DNA from: Pseudoclavibacter sp. AY1F1
GTDB taxonomy: Bacteria > Actinomycetota > Actinomycetes > Actinomycetales > Microbacteriaceae
Direction of reading: 5' to 3'
Assembly: GCF_002931075.1 (NCBI RefSeq)
Contig: NZ_PSTQ01000001.1
Coordinates: 558,001-622,000 of the forward strand
DNA: 64,000 bases
Part shown: positions 7,562-16,151 of the stretch, piece after piece
How positions within the stretch are numbered: position 1 is the stretch's first letter
Layout: each line of letters starts with the position of its first letter
Made by a program: the position numbers and the translations under genes
The notes under the pieces: model-generated
Database searches by the model: none
The model's input: only the letters and a program-made list of their open reading frames with translations
Told to the model about the DNA's origin: nothing

Positions 7562-8443
7562 ATGTTCTCGTCGTTCATCCCGCCGCGCCAGGTCACGATC
7601 GGGGGCGCCGCCGAGTTCGTCGGCACCACTCCGCGCGCGATCCGCCACTATCACCAGATCGGCCTGGTCTCGGAGCCCGAGCGGGGGAGCGACGACCGCC
7701 GCCGCTACGGCTACGACGAGATGATCCAGCTGCTGTGGATCCGCCGGATGGCTGAGGCCGGCATCGCCCTCGATGACATCCGGGACGCCTTCGCGGGCTC
7801 GGCCGACTCCGCCGACAGCGGCGGCGGCGACGGCGACGGCGATGACGTCGCGCGCATCCTGGAGCGACTGGAGGAGTCCCTCGTCGTCCGGCAGGCCGAT
7901 CTCGAGCGGCAGCGGATGGCCGTGCAGCGCATGCGCGCGCAGGGAAGCAGGTTGGGGCTGCTCTCCGATGTCGTGAGCGACCGCCTCGCTGACCTGCCGG
8001 ACGGGGCTCTGCGGCAGGACGACCTGGACGCCTTGCTCGTCACCGAGCGGATCTTCGGCGAGCTCGGCGCATCCGTCCAGGCCTCACGCTTCATGGCCCT
8101 CGCCACTCACCCGGATCTGCGGGACGAGTGTGACCGGGTCGACGCCGCCGAAGAGGCGCTCGACGACACGGTCGCCGTCGACGACCCCCGCGTGGCAGAG
8201 GTGGCCGCCAAGCGGGCCGCATTCGAGGCCAAGCTCAACGGGGTCATCGAGAGCTCCGGCCTGGCGCAGGCCGACAACGACCGGTTCGACGCCTGGGAGG
8301 AGTCGCATCCAGCTCCCGTCGGCGGGGCGACGCGCGGGTCGACGAGCCTTGTCGAGGCCGTGCAGATGATGCCGTACGACTTCTCCCCCGCGCGTTGGCG
8401 AAGCATGGAGCTGGCGCAGGAACTGGCTAACGAGCTCTACTGA
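7562..8443 (+). CDS. MerR family transcriptional regulator
   Basis: A 293-residue regulator. The N-terminal winged helix-turn-helix reads TIGGAAEFVGTTPRAIRHYH, then IGLVSEPERG and RRRYGYDEM, the MerR signature. A helical dimerisation segment follows (RILERLEESLVVRQADLERQ). The C-terminal 130 residues form an all-alpha, Asp/Glu-rich effector region without the metal-binding cysteines of MerR/CueR proteins. ATG 7562 was chosen because GAGGAAGG lies six bases upstream. It has no obvious adjacent target; the flanks are degraded DNA. Confidence 0.9.
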   Translation: MFSSFIPPRQVTIGGAAEFVGTTPRAIRHYHQIGLVSEPERGSDDRRRYGYDEMIQLLWIRRMAEAGIALDDIRDAFAGSADSADSGGGDGDGDDVARILERLEESLVVRQADLERQRMAVQRMRAQGSRLGLLSDVVSDRLADLPDGALRQDDLDALLVTERIFGELGASVQASRFMALATHPDLRDECDRVDAAEEALDDTVAVDDPRVAEVAAKRAAFEAKLNGVIESSGLAQADNDRFDAWEESHPAPVGGATRGSTSLVEAVQMMPYDFSPARWRSMELAQELANELY

Positions 8444-8487
8444 CCCAGCAGGGCTCCAGTAACCGGCGTGTTCACGCCGCAGAAGCG

Positions 8488-8658
8488 GCGACCTCCTATC
8501 AATATGTGTGGGGTTCCACTCCGGGTTCGTGCACTCAGGCGGCGAGGTCGTACATCCGAAACTGGTCCTTCGGGTACCGGGCGGCGCTGTACACGCCCTG
8601 CGCATACGACGCCGCGAAGGGCCGCTACTGGTCGAAGGTCACCTTCTACACCTCGTGA
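8488..8658 (+). pseudogene. C-terminal fragment of a small, possibly secreted, protein
   Basis: One plus frame ends in GSTPGSCTQAARSYIRNWSF, then GYRAALYTPCAYDAAKGRYW and SKVTFYTS before TGA. The aromatic-rich, cysteine-containing composition looks like a real exported protein. It has no ATG; GTG at 8506 would give about 50 residues without a signal peptide, and the frame runs upstream into the MerR gene. It is probably the remnant of a gene whose 5' part was lost. Family not recognised. Confidence 0.35.
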
Positions 8659-8737
8659 CGACGCGTCGGATCGATGCCCCTCGCGCGGCTGGTAGTCTCA
8701 GCGACTTCTCCTGTGGGTCGTCAGACTCAGTGGCGCC

Positions 8738-9760
8738 TCATGGCCCCAGGGCGTCGAGGATCGGGACGATCGGGCCTTCCTTGGTGTCGCGCCACCCTTG
8801 GCCTGCCCAGAGGTTGACGAGCGTGCTGTCGCCCGCGGCCGTCGCGTTCGCCCGCATCGCGCGGGTCAGGTGGTGGAGCGCCGGGTACCCGACGGGCGCA
8901 TCGGCGTGGCTTTCGACGAAGGCGTTCACGAGCGCCCGAGCGGGGCGGCCGGTGAAGGCGCGCGTGAGGGTCGTCTCCGTGTAGCGCTCGTCGACGAGCG
9001 CGGCCTTGTGCGTTGCGGATGCTCCGCTCTCGTCGGACCGGAGCACCGCGGTTCCGACCGCGACCAGGTCTGCGCCCGTGTCGAGCACTTCGCGCACCTG
9101 GTAGCGGCGAGTGATGCCACCGGACGCGATCAGCGGCAGGTCCGTGACCGTGCGCACGCGCTCGACGAGCGTCGCGAGCGGGACGTTCTCCGGGTAGATG
9201 TCTGCATCCCAGACGCCGCTGTGACCGCCGGCGTCGTACCCCTGAACGGTGACAGCATCGGCGCCGGCTGCTGCAGCCCGTCGCGCCTCGTCGACGGACG
9301 TCACCGTCTGGATCATGAGGATCCCAGCCGTCCGGAGCCTGCGAAAGACGTCCGGTGAGGGGAGCCCGAACGTGAAGCTCACCACCGGGGTTTGACTGCG
9401 GATGACAGCGTCCAGCTTCTCCGCCCATTCGTCGTCGTCTTCCAGCCTGGGCGCCATGGTCGCGGCGTCGTCGTGCGTGGACGCGTGCTGCCGGATGCGC
9501 TCCCAGTACGCGGCGTACCCCGCTTCATCGATGGGGTGTGGGTTGGGGACGAAGAGATTGACACCGAAGACCGGCACCCCTGCCTCGGTCACCTCAGCGA
9601 TCTGCGCCTCCAGGGCCGCCGCTGTCTTGTACCCGCCAGCGAGCTGCGCGAAGTGTCCTGCGTTTGCGGCCGCGATGACGAGGCCGGGAGTGCTCGGACC
9701 GCCAGCCATGGGCGCGACGGCGATGCGCTTGAACGTGTCCAGGGGCGAGGGGAGGGGCAT
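8738..9760 (-). CDS. Nitronate monooxygenase (NPD family flavoprotein)
   Basis: A 340-residue FMN enzyme of the 2-nitropropane dioxygenase/nitronate monooxygenase family, which oxidises alkyl nitronates. It shows the TIM-barrel opening VAPMAGGPSTPGLVIAAANAG, the phosphate-binding VQGYDAGGHSG, then LIASGGI and AVGTAVLRSDES. It lacks a signal peptide. GGAAAGG stands seven bases before ATG. It lies 25 bases downstream of the marR-type gene on the same strand, so the two form an operon in which the regulator probably controls the enzyme and the divergent SDR-esterase pair. Confidence 0.9.
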   Translation of the reverse strand: MPLPSPLDTFKRIAVAPMAGGPSTPGLVIAAANAGHFAQLAGGYKTAAALEAQIAEVTEAGVPVFGVNLFVPNPHPIDEAGYAAYWERIRQHASTHDDAATMAPRLEDDDEWAEKLDAVIRSQTPVVSFTFGLPSPDVFRRLRTAGILMIQTVTSVDEARRAAAAGADAVTVQGYDAGGHSGVWDADIYPENVPLATLVERVRTVTDLPLIASGGITRRYQVREVLDTGADLVAVGTAVLRSDESGASATHKAALVDERYTETTLTRAFTGRPARALVNAFVESHADAPVGYPALHHLTRAMRANATAAGDSTLVNLWAGQGWRDTKEGPIVPILDALGP

Positions 9761-9785
9761 GTTCGTACCTTTCCGTGTGGGCGGG

Positions 9786-10217
9786 TCAGTCCTGGCGCGA
9801 AGGGGTGCTTCCGAGGAGCTCCGTGATCTTCGTCAGGTCGGACTCGTCGACGCCGGCGAACGGTGAGCTGGTCGAGGCGAGCTTGACGATCGCGTCGCGG
9901 GCCACGCGTCCCTCCGTGGTCAGCTCGATGACGCGCTGTCGAAGATCGGTGGGGGACGGTTTTCGGGTCACGAGCCCCTTGGCCTCGAGCTGGTGGCACA
10001 TGAAGGTCACGTTCTGTGGGGTGCAGTGCGTTCGTTCGGCGGCTGTGCTCATCGATGGTGCGGGCGCATCGGGGTCGATCACCCAGAGGAGATGAGCAGT
10101 GACAGCGGTCAGCGCGAACTCCTGGATTGCTGGTTCGAGGGCGTCGTTGGTGCGCGCGACGACGTCGTACACGGCGAAGAGGGCCTCGGACAGCTTCTGC
10201 GCGCGTTCGTCCTGCAT
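9786..10217 (-). CDS. MarR family transcriptional regulator
   Basis: A 143-residue winged-helix regulator: dimerisation helices, then the recognition part MSTAAERTHCTPQNVTFMCH followed by QLEAKGLVTRKPSPTDLRQR and VIELTTEGR, the usual MarR layout. ATG 10217 was chosen over GTG 10223 because TAGTGT at 10224-10229 (read on the minus strand) would be a -10 box six bases before it, giving a leaderless mRNA. The repeats at 10244-10281 overlap where its -35 box should be, so autorepression is likely. Confidence 0.9.
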   Translation of the reverse strand: MQDERAQKLSEALFAVYDVVARTNDALEPAIQEFALTAVTAHLLWVIDPDAPAPSMSTAAERTHCTPQNVTFMCHQLEAKGLVTRKPSPTDLRQRVIELTTEGRVARDAIVKLASTSSPFAGVDESDLTKITELLGSTPSRQD

Positions 10218-10243
10218 GTGCACACACTAGCACTTGCTACAAG

Positions 10244-10281
10244 ACTTGAAGTTTCTGCTAGGGTAACTTCAGAACTTGAAG
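10244..10281. promoter_or_regulatory. ACTTGAAG direct repeats, putative MarR operator
   Basis: ACTTGAAG occurs at 10244-10251 and 10274-10281, exactly 30 bases apart (about three helical turns). The second copy is part of the palindrome CTTCA-N5-TGAAG (10267-10281). The site lies in the divergent promoter region between the MarR gene and the SDR gene, where TTGCTA (10234-10239) and TAGGGT (10259-10264) could form a promoter for the SDR. Confidence 0.5.
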
Positions 10282-10324
10282 GAATCAACGCCTCGCCCAT
10301 GCGCCCTAACAGAGAGCCGGACCT

Positions 10325-11242
10325 GTGAACACATCACGACTCGAGGGCCAGTCGGTCGTCGTTACCGGTGCCACGAGCGGCATCGGATTCTTCATCGCCG
10401 AAGGGCTCGCACGCCTCGGCGCGCAGATTATCGTGGCAGCCCGGTCCGCGGAACGGGCGCAGACCGCGATTGCGCTCCTACCAGAACCCGGCCGCCACCG
10501 TCACCTCGAACTCAATCTCTTGGACCTCGCATCCGTTCGCGCGGCCGGATCGCGCGTCGGCGTCGGCCAGCCGGTCCATGGCTTCGTGATGAACGCGGGA
10601 GTCATCGCCGCCCACCCGAGCTACGTTGAAGGGCCCTTCGGGGTGGAGTCCACCGTCGGGGTGAACGTCCTCGCCCACCTCGAGTTCCTGCGGTTGAGCT
10701 TCCCCGCGCTCATGCGCGCTCCTGCGGCGCGGATCGTCAGCACAGGCAGTTTCCTCACGAAGAAGATCCCCTTCGATGCAGAGGATTGGCATGCTCCGGA
10801 CTCCTATCGCCCTCGAGTCGCCTACGCAGCCTCCAAGCATGCTGCAGAGATCTTGGGTTTTGAGCTCGACAGGCATCTCCGCGGGAGCGGTTCTCCGGTC
10901 AGATCGATCGTCAGCCACCCCGGCTCCGCCATCGACGCGTTGACGCCGGATCGGCCACCTCTGCATCAACGACCCACGGTCGTCCGGGCACTCGCCACGT
11001 TCATGGGTCCCGTGTTCTCGAAGGTCGCGCAGGGCAAGGATGTGGCTGCGCAACCAACGATCGCGGCGATGACTGCGCCCGTGGTTCCAGCTGACGCATA
11101 TTTCGGACCGCGCACGGGAGCGACCGGGGCGCCGATCCTCGCAACGCCGGTGCCGACGAGCCTCAGTCCAGAGCTCGGCCGACGAGTCTGGATGCAGGTC
11201 GAAGAGCGTCTCGGGGCCCCGATCATCCCCGAGAGATCATGA
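10325..11242 (+). CDS. SDR family NAD(P)-dependent oxidoreductase
   Basis: A 305-residue short-chain dehydrogenase/reductase. The dinucleotide-binding TGATSGIG lies at about 15-22, the NAG motif follows, and the catalytic pair appears as YAASK with the upstream serine in STGSF. The length and C-terminal extension (PTSLSPELGRRVWMQVEERL) resemble the retinol dehydrogenase-like group. The substrate is unknown. The stop codon overlaps the start of the esterase gene by four bases (ATGA), so both are translationally coupled and probably act together. Confidence 0.9.
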   Translation: MNTSRLEGQSVVVTGATSGIGFFIAEGLARLGAQIIVAARSAERAQTAIALLPEPGRHRHLELNLLDLASVRAAGSRVGVGQPVHGFVMNAGVIAAHPSYVEGPFGVESTVGVNVLAHLEFLRLSFPALMRAPAARIVSTGSFLTKKIPFDAEDWHAPDSYRPRVAYAASKHAAEILGFELDRHLRGSGSPVRSIVSHPGSAIDALTPDRPPLHQRPTVVRALATFMGPVFSKVAQGKDVAAQPTIAAMTAPVVPADAYFGPRTGATGAPILATPVPTSLSPELGRRVWMQVEERLGAPIIPERS

Positions 11243-13041
11243 GCGCTCCGCGAACTCCGAAGTCCGGAGCCCGGTGGTGGGTGCCGCTTGTGCTGGTCTC
11301 GGCTCTCGGCGGGGTTCTGGTCTGGCTCAACCAGGGGCTCTGGTGGGCATGGCTACTGGTGGGTGCCAGCGTGCTGCTCGTTGCGATCGCGACACGCACA
11401 TGGGGCTCCCGTCGATGGTTCGTGCAGGTGCCGGCGTGGTGTGTGTCTGCCGCCCTCGTTGCAGCGATCGCGATCGTGGCTGGTCCGCCGAGCGTGACCC
11501 GGACCATCGATGGTCCGCATACTGCCGCCGTGACGACGGAGCAGGGAGCAGTGGTCGGGGTGCGCGACGATGAAGCCGGGGTCGAGGCATTCGCCGGCAT
11601 ACCGTACGCGGCCCCTCCCGTCGGCGACTTGCGGTGGGCGGCGCCGCAGCCCGCGCCTCCTCACGCTGAGACCCTGATCGCGGACGATTTCGGCCCTTCT
11701 GCTGTCCAATCCGAGCCGACGTTCTTCCTCCGCGCGGCGACGCAGGTGATGGATGTGCCGCTCGAGAACACCCTGCTCGGCGGCTACGCCACGGACGAGG
11801 ATGCGCTGCGGCTCAACATCTGGCGCAGCAGTTCGGCGCAGCCCGAACAGCGACTCCCGGTGCTGGTGTTCGTGCACGGTGGCTCATTCACCGGTGGGTC
11901 TGGGGCGCTTCCCGCCTACGACGGTGCCGCGCTGGCTGCTCGCGGCGAGGCCATCGTCATCACCATCAACTACCGTCTCGGCGTGTTCGGCTTCTTCGCG
12001 GATGAGGAGCTGGGTGACGAGGGCGGCAACCAGGGCCTCCGCGATCAGATCGCCGCTCTGCACTGGGTGCAGGACAACATCGCCGCCTTCGGCGGCGATC
12101 CTGGCCGAGTCACCGTGGCAGGGGAGTCGGCGGGCTCCGGCAGCGCCTGCATCCTCGGCGTCTCCCCGCTTGCAGCGGGGCTCGTGCACGGCCTCATCGG
12201 CGAGAGCGGCAGCTGTCTCGGAACGGCCGGCGACAGAGACGCCGGCGACCTGTACGACACCGCCGAGAACGCCCGCGCGGCCGCAGCCTCGCTGCAGGAA
12301 ACGCTCGGGGTCGCGAGTCTGGCCGAACTGCGCGCACTGCCCTCCGAGACGATCCAAGAAGCTGCCGCTTCGCTGTCGGCGCACTGGTGGCCGCACATCG
12401 ACGGCGCGCTGCTCCCCGCGTCGCCCACCGAGATCTACGCCGCCGGCGCGCAGAATGACGTCCCTCTGCTCTTGGGCAGCAACGCCGACGAAGCCTCGCT
12501 GTCGTTGCTGGGGAGCCTGGACACGGACCCGGGTGCCTACGAACAGGAAGCCCGCGAAATGTACGGCGCAGACGCGGCCACCTACTTGCGGCTCTACCCG
12601 GGCGAGACTGTCGAGCAGGTGCTCGACTCGCGTGTGCGGGCGGAGACCGACAGGTCGATGGTCAGCGCAATGCACGAGTGGGGCGTGAGCTCGGCGTCAA
12701 CGGGCTCCGGGAACGTCTACCCGTACTTCTTCACGCGGGTGCCTCCGGACCCCGCACTCGAGCGATTCGGCGCGTACCACGGGGCCGAAGTCATGTACGC
12801 GTACGGCAATCTCGGGGCCGACGGGGACGCCGCCTACGAAGCAATCGATCACCGTCTCGAGGCCGAGATGACCGGCTACTGGCTGGCCTTCGTCAGGACC
12901 GGCGACCCGAACGGCGGTGCGCGGCCTGCCTGGCCCACGCTCCAGGCCTCTCCCGATCACGTCCTCGAGCTCGGCGACGAGACCAGGGTCGTTCGGAGGC
13001 CGCGCCAGCAGGAGGTCGACTTCTGGCTGGCTCAGGACTGA
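11239..13041 (+). CDS. Membrane-anchored type B carboxylesterase
   Basis: A 600-residue protein. Residues about 13-83 contain two or three hydrophobic segments (WWVPLVLVSALGGVLVWL, then WWAWLLVGASVLLVAIA and AALVAAIAIVAG), so the enzyme is anchored with its catalytic part outside. The catalytic domain has the type B carboxylesterase features FAGIPYAAPPVG, VHGGSFTGGSG (oxyanion hole), and the nucleophile motif GESAGS with Ser at 297. The catalytic His is probably in the GAYHGAEV segment (about 512-519). It hydrolyses carboxylic esters; the physiological ester is unknown. It is coupled to the SDR gene upstream. Confidence 0.88.
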   Translation: MSAPRTPKSGARWWVPLVLVSALGGVLVWLNQGLWWAWLLVGASVLLVAIATRTWGSRRWFVQVPAWCVSAALVAAIAIVAGPPSVTRTIDGPHTAAVTTEQGAVVGVRDDEAGVEAFAGIPYAAPPVGDLRWAAPQPAPPHAETLIADDFGPSAVQSEPTFFLRAATQVMDVPLENTLLGGYATDEDALRLNIWRSSSAQPEQRLPVLVFVHGGSFTGGSGALPAYDGAALAARGEAIVITINYRLGVFGFFADEELGDEGGNQGLRDQIAALHWVQDNIAAFGGDPGRVTVAGESAGSGSACILGVSPLAAGLVHGLIGESGSCLGTAGDRDAGDLYDTAENARAAAASLQETLGVASLAELRALPSETIQEAAASLSAHWWPHIDGALLPASPTEIYAAGAQNDVPLLLGSNADEASLSLLGSLDTDPGAYEQEAREMYGADAATYLRLYPGETVEQVLDSRVRAETDRSMVSAMHEWGVSSASTGSGNVYPYFFTRVPPDPALERFGAYHGAEVMYAYGNLGADGDAAYEAIDHRLEAEMTGYWLAFVRTGDPNGGARPAWPTLQASPDHVLELGDETRVVRRPRQQEVDFWLAQD

Positions 13042-13062
13042 CCGTGCTGCACGCGGAACCCG

Positions 13063-14907
13063 TCACTGTGGTCTGAGCGCAGGCAGCGCCACCTCGAACC
13101 GGCTGCCCTCGCCGAGAGTGCTCCACGCCTGGATGGTGCCGCCCAACGCTCCGGCGAGGCTGCGGGCGATCGAGAGGCCGAGGCCGGTGCTCTGCCCTGC
13201 GCGGACTCGAGAAGGCTCCCCGCGCCAGAGGCGATCGAAGACGCGGGGAAGGTCGGCTGGGGCGATGCCCGTCCCGGTGTCGATCACGGAGATGCGCACC
13301 GTGCCGTCTGCTGCCGCCGCCGCCTCGACGTCAACGTGTCCACCGGACGGGGTGTGCCGCAGCGCGTTCGAGAGGAGGTTGTCGAGGATCTGCCGCAATC
13401 TGGCGGGATCCGTGTCGAGCGGCAGCTGCTCAGGGGTCGTGACGTTCAGCTCGACACCCGCGGTGGCCGCGCGGGCTCGGTACGCCTCGGCGAGCTCTCG
13501 CACGACGGCGGCCGCATCGCACCTCGTGCGCTCCAGCACGAGGTCACCGGACTCCGCGAGCGCGAGGAGCTGGAGGTCGCCGGTGATACGTTCCATGCGC
13601 CTGGCCTCGTCGAGCACGAGCCGGCGGAGTGCCGCATCATCGAGACCGAGTCCATCGTCCGCAGCCTCGACCCAACCGCGGATGTTCGTGAGCGGGCCGC
13701 GCAGCTCGTGCGCGATATCGCCGAGCAGACGACGGCGGGACGCTTCGTGCCCGGCGATCTCGCTGGACATGCGATCGAATGCCGCACCGATTCCCGCGAG
13801 ATCGTCGCGAGCATGCAGCCCCGTGCGAGCGTCGCGGTCACCGGCGCTGAAGCGATCGACGGCGGTCTCGAGTCGGCGCGCGCTCCGCAGAGTCGGCCCG
13901 ATGATGAGCGCCGCCGCTGCCGACAGAAGCGCGAGCAGCACCACGATGAAGACTCCGAAGCGGGCGATCGATCCCGGGCTCGCGTCAAGGGGACCTTGCG
14001 GGCCGCCACGCTCGTCGGTGAGGACCACGTGCACCGCGGGCGCCGTCGTCGCCTCGGACTGGTCGATGCGCGCCTGCAAGAGGCACTCGTCTGCGGTATC
14101 ACCGCTCGCCGGGACGGTGCGCAGCGCGAGATGCGCGGAGTCGTCCGACGGAGGCAGGTCGAGCTCGACGTCGGCGACGAGCGGAGCATCTGCGGCGAGC
14201 AGGCACGCGTTCGTGCGATCGCGGAGCTCGTCGAGGGCGATCCGCTCGCTCGGCAGCGGCGTGTTCAAGGCCGCACGGCCGCAATCCTGGGCCTCTTCTC
14301 CGCCGACGACCACGGGGCGACCGCTCGCCCACACCGTCGTGTCGACGAGCGCGTCACCCAAGCACTCCACCACCGCGCTCGCCTGCCCCGTGAGCTGGTC
14401 GCGCTGCGTCTGATCGAGCAGGAAGGGCCCGGTGATTCCCTCGTGCAGCTGCGGCTCGAGCGTCACCGGGTCGGAGAGCGGCTCGAGCGGGTCGAGCAGC
14501 CGAGTGGAGCTCGCTGGGCGGGGCAGCTCGGGCGCCGTGTCGGCAATGACCGTCCCCGCAGCGTCGATGACGGCGATGCGGCGCCCGGTCTCGTTGCTGA
14601 GGAGCAGCAGCGTTGGCCCGACTGCGCTCCAGTCAGTGTGGCTCCCCGCCCAGTTCGTGAGCTCGTCGATCACCTGCTCATCCCGCATGAGGGCGGCGCC
14701 GGACGCCTGCTCGTCGTAGCGGTACTCGGAGGTCTCCGCGAGCCAGATCGTGCCGCCCGCCGACGCGAAGACGAGCAGCACTCCAGCCGCGAGGTAGCGG
14801 GCGAGCAGCCGGGGCACACGCCGGGCGCCCGCGGCCCCGGCTCTTCTGCTTCTGCTTCTGCTTCTGCTTCTGCTTCTGCTTCTGCTTCTGCTCATATCGT
14901 CTGCCAT
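13063..14907 (-). CDS. Sensor histidine kinase of the ABC-transporter operon
   Basis: A 614-residue kinase. After an (SR)8 cytoplasmic tract come a membrane segment (LLARYLAAGVLLVFASAG), a long extracytoplasmic sensor with several cysteines, a second membrane segment (FGVFIVVLLALLSAAAALII), a HAMP linker, the phospho-acceptor His 400 in DIAHELRGPLT, and the ATPase boxes (LLSNALRHTPSGG, then DTGTGIAP and STGLGLSI). I chose ATG 14907; ATG 14895 is an alternative and the longer ORF runs into the permease gene. It is the last gene of the operon that starts with the lipoprotein at 18520; its partner is the divergent response regulator at 18637. Confidence 0.88.
   Translation of the reverse strand: MADDMSRSRSRSRSRSRSRSRRAGAAGARRVPRLLARYLAAGVLLVFASAGGTIWLAETSEYRYDEQASGAALMRDEQVIDELTNWAGSHTDWSAVGPTLLLLSNETGRRIAVIDAAGTVIADTAPELPRPASSTRLLDPLEPLSDPVTLEPQLHEGITGPFLLDQTQRDQLTGQASAVVECLGDALVDTTVWASGRPVVVGGEEAQDCGRAALNTPLPSERIALDELRDRTNACLLAADAPLVADVELDLPPSDDSAHLALRTVPASGDTADECLLQARIDQSEATTAPAVHVVLTDERGGPQGPLDASPGSIARFGVFIVVLLALLSAAAALIIGPTLRSARRLETAVDRFSAGDRDARTGLHARDDLAGIGAAFDRMSSEIAGHEASRRRLLGDIAHELRGPLTNIRGWVEAADDGLGLDDAALRRLVLDEARRMERITGDLQLLALAESGDLVLERTRCDAAAVVRELAEAYRARAATAGVELNVTTPEQLPLDTDPARLRQILDNLLSNALRHTPSGGHVDVEAAAAADGTVRISVIDTGTGIAPADLPRVFDRLWRGEPSRVRAGQSTGLGLSIARSLAGALGGTIQAWSTLGEGSRFEVALPALRPQ
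14844..14891 (-). repeat. Hexanucleotide microsatellite, 8 units, coding (SR)8
   Basis: Eight perfect tandem copies of TTCTGC on the plus strand encode alternating Ser-Arg at the cytoplasmic N-terminus of the histidine kinase. Because each unit is six bases, slippage changes the length by SR pairs without shifting the frame. Confidence 0.95.
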
Positions 14908-14963
14908 GCTCTCATCGCCGTTCGCCCGGAATGGCATCCACGCACGGTCAACGCCCTGCCTGC

Positions 14964-16151
14964 TCACGTCGCGGCGAGGGCCGCCGTCGGCGACTGTCGC
15001 GCGGCGCGGATCGAGGGGGCGAGTCCGGCGACCGCGCCTGTCGCAAGCGCCGCTGTCATGCCTGCCACGATCGTCTCCACCGGTACGACCAGCGGCCACC
15101 CCTGCAAGACGCTCCATGCTGCGGTGCCGAGCAGTCCGAGCGGCACTCCGGATGCGCCGCCCAGCGCGCAGAGGAGGATCGCCTCCACGAGGAACTGGGC
15201 CCGGATCTGCCCGCGGTGCGCGCCGAGCGCGCGTCGCAGGCCGATCTCCCGGCGACGCTCGAGCACGGAGACGAACATCGTGTTCGCGATGCCAATGCCG
15301 CCGATCACGAGCGCGACCGCGGCGAGCGCGAGGAACAGCCCATCGAAGTTGGAACGGGCGGCGTCTTTCGCGGCGAGGACGGCCGAGGGCTGACTCACCT
15401 GCACGAGCCCGCTCGCCCCCGGGGAGAGGGTCGCGGCGACGACCGGACGCAGTGCCTCTATCGACGCCTCGTCTCCGGTGACGTAGGCGACCGTCGGTGC
15501 GCCATCGAAGCCGAGCCAGCGCTGCGCCGCAGCATCGTCGACGAGGACCGCTGACTGCAGGTCACCGGAGAGCGGCGTCGCGGAGAGCACTCCGATGACG
15601 GTGAACGCGACGCCGCCGACGTCGATCGTGACGGGACGGTCGGGGAGCTGGGACAGGCCGAGCCGCTCAGCCGCGTCCATGCCGAGCACCGCTGTGGGCA
15701 GGTCGCTCTCTGCCAGCCAGAGACCGGAGGTCACCTCCGCCCTGAGCACCGCGCGGAGGTCACCGCGAACGGCGAGCGTCGTCAGCCCAGTCTCCGGGTA
15801 CTCGCGGAGCTCGTTGCTGCGAATGGGGGCGTGGACATTGCCGACCGTCGCGGCATCGGTCACGGCCCCGATGCGCTGCAGCATGCCGAGCGCCTCGGCC
15901 GGAAGCGGGACGGGGTCTCCGTCGGCACCTGCACGTGGGTCGGCGCGCAGCAGGTCCGCGCCGAGCGCGGTGAGCTGTTCGTCGAGCGCGGCCTGCGAGG
16001 ATGCCGGCACCGCGGTGACGGTCACCAGCGTGGCGATGCCGATGGCGATGCCGATGGTGGAGAGCACGGCGCGCAGCGGCCGAGTGCGAAGCCCGACCGT
16101 GCCCACCTCGAGCAGGTCTCGGAGGCCGAGACGTCTGTGGCGCTCACGCAT
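14964..16151 (-). CDS. ABC transporter permease, MacB/FtsX type
   Basis: A 395-residue permease with one N-terminal membrane helix (AVLSTIGIAIGIATLVTVTA), a large extracytoplasmic domain of about 220 residues (MacB_PCD), and three C-terminal helices beginning FLALAAVALVIGGIGIANTM. The motif ERRREIGLRRALGAHRGQI after that helix is characteristic of the FtsX core. It overlaps the ATPase gene by eight bases. Together with the ATPase and the adaptor it forms a mechanotransmission-type ABC system rather than a classic importer. The exported compound or signal is unknown. Confidence 0.92.
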   Translation of the reverse strand: MRERHRRLGLRDLLEVGTVGLRTRPLRAVLSTIGIAIGIATLVTVTAVPASSQAALDEQLTALGADLLRADPRAGADGDPVPLPAEALGMLQRIGAVTDAATVGNVHAPIRSNELREYPETGLTTLAVRGDLRAVLRAEVTSGLWLAESDLPTAVLGMDAAERLGLSQLPDRPVTIDVGGVAFTVIGVLSATPLSGDLQSAVLVDDAAAQRWLGFDGAPTVAYVTGDEASIEALRPVVAATLSPGASGLVQVSQPSAVLAAKDAARSNFDGLFLALAAVALVIGGIGIANTMFVSVLERRREIGLRRALGAHRGQIRAQFLVEAILLCALGGASGVPLGLLGTAAWSVLQGWPLVVPVETIVAGMTAALATGAVAGLAPSIRAARQSPTAALAAT

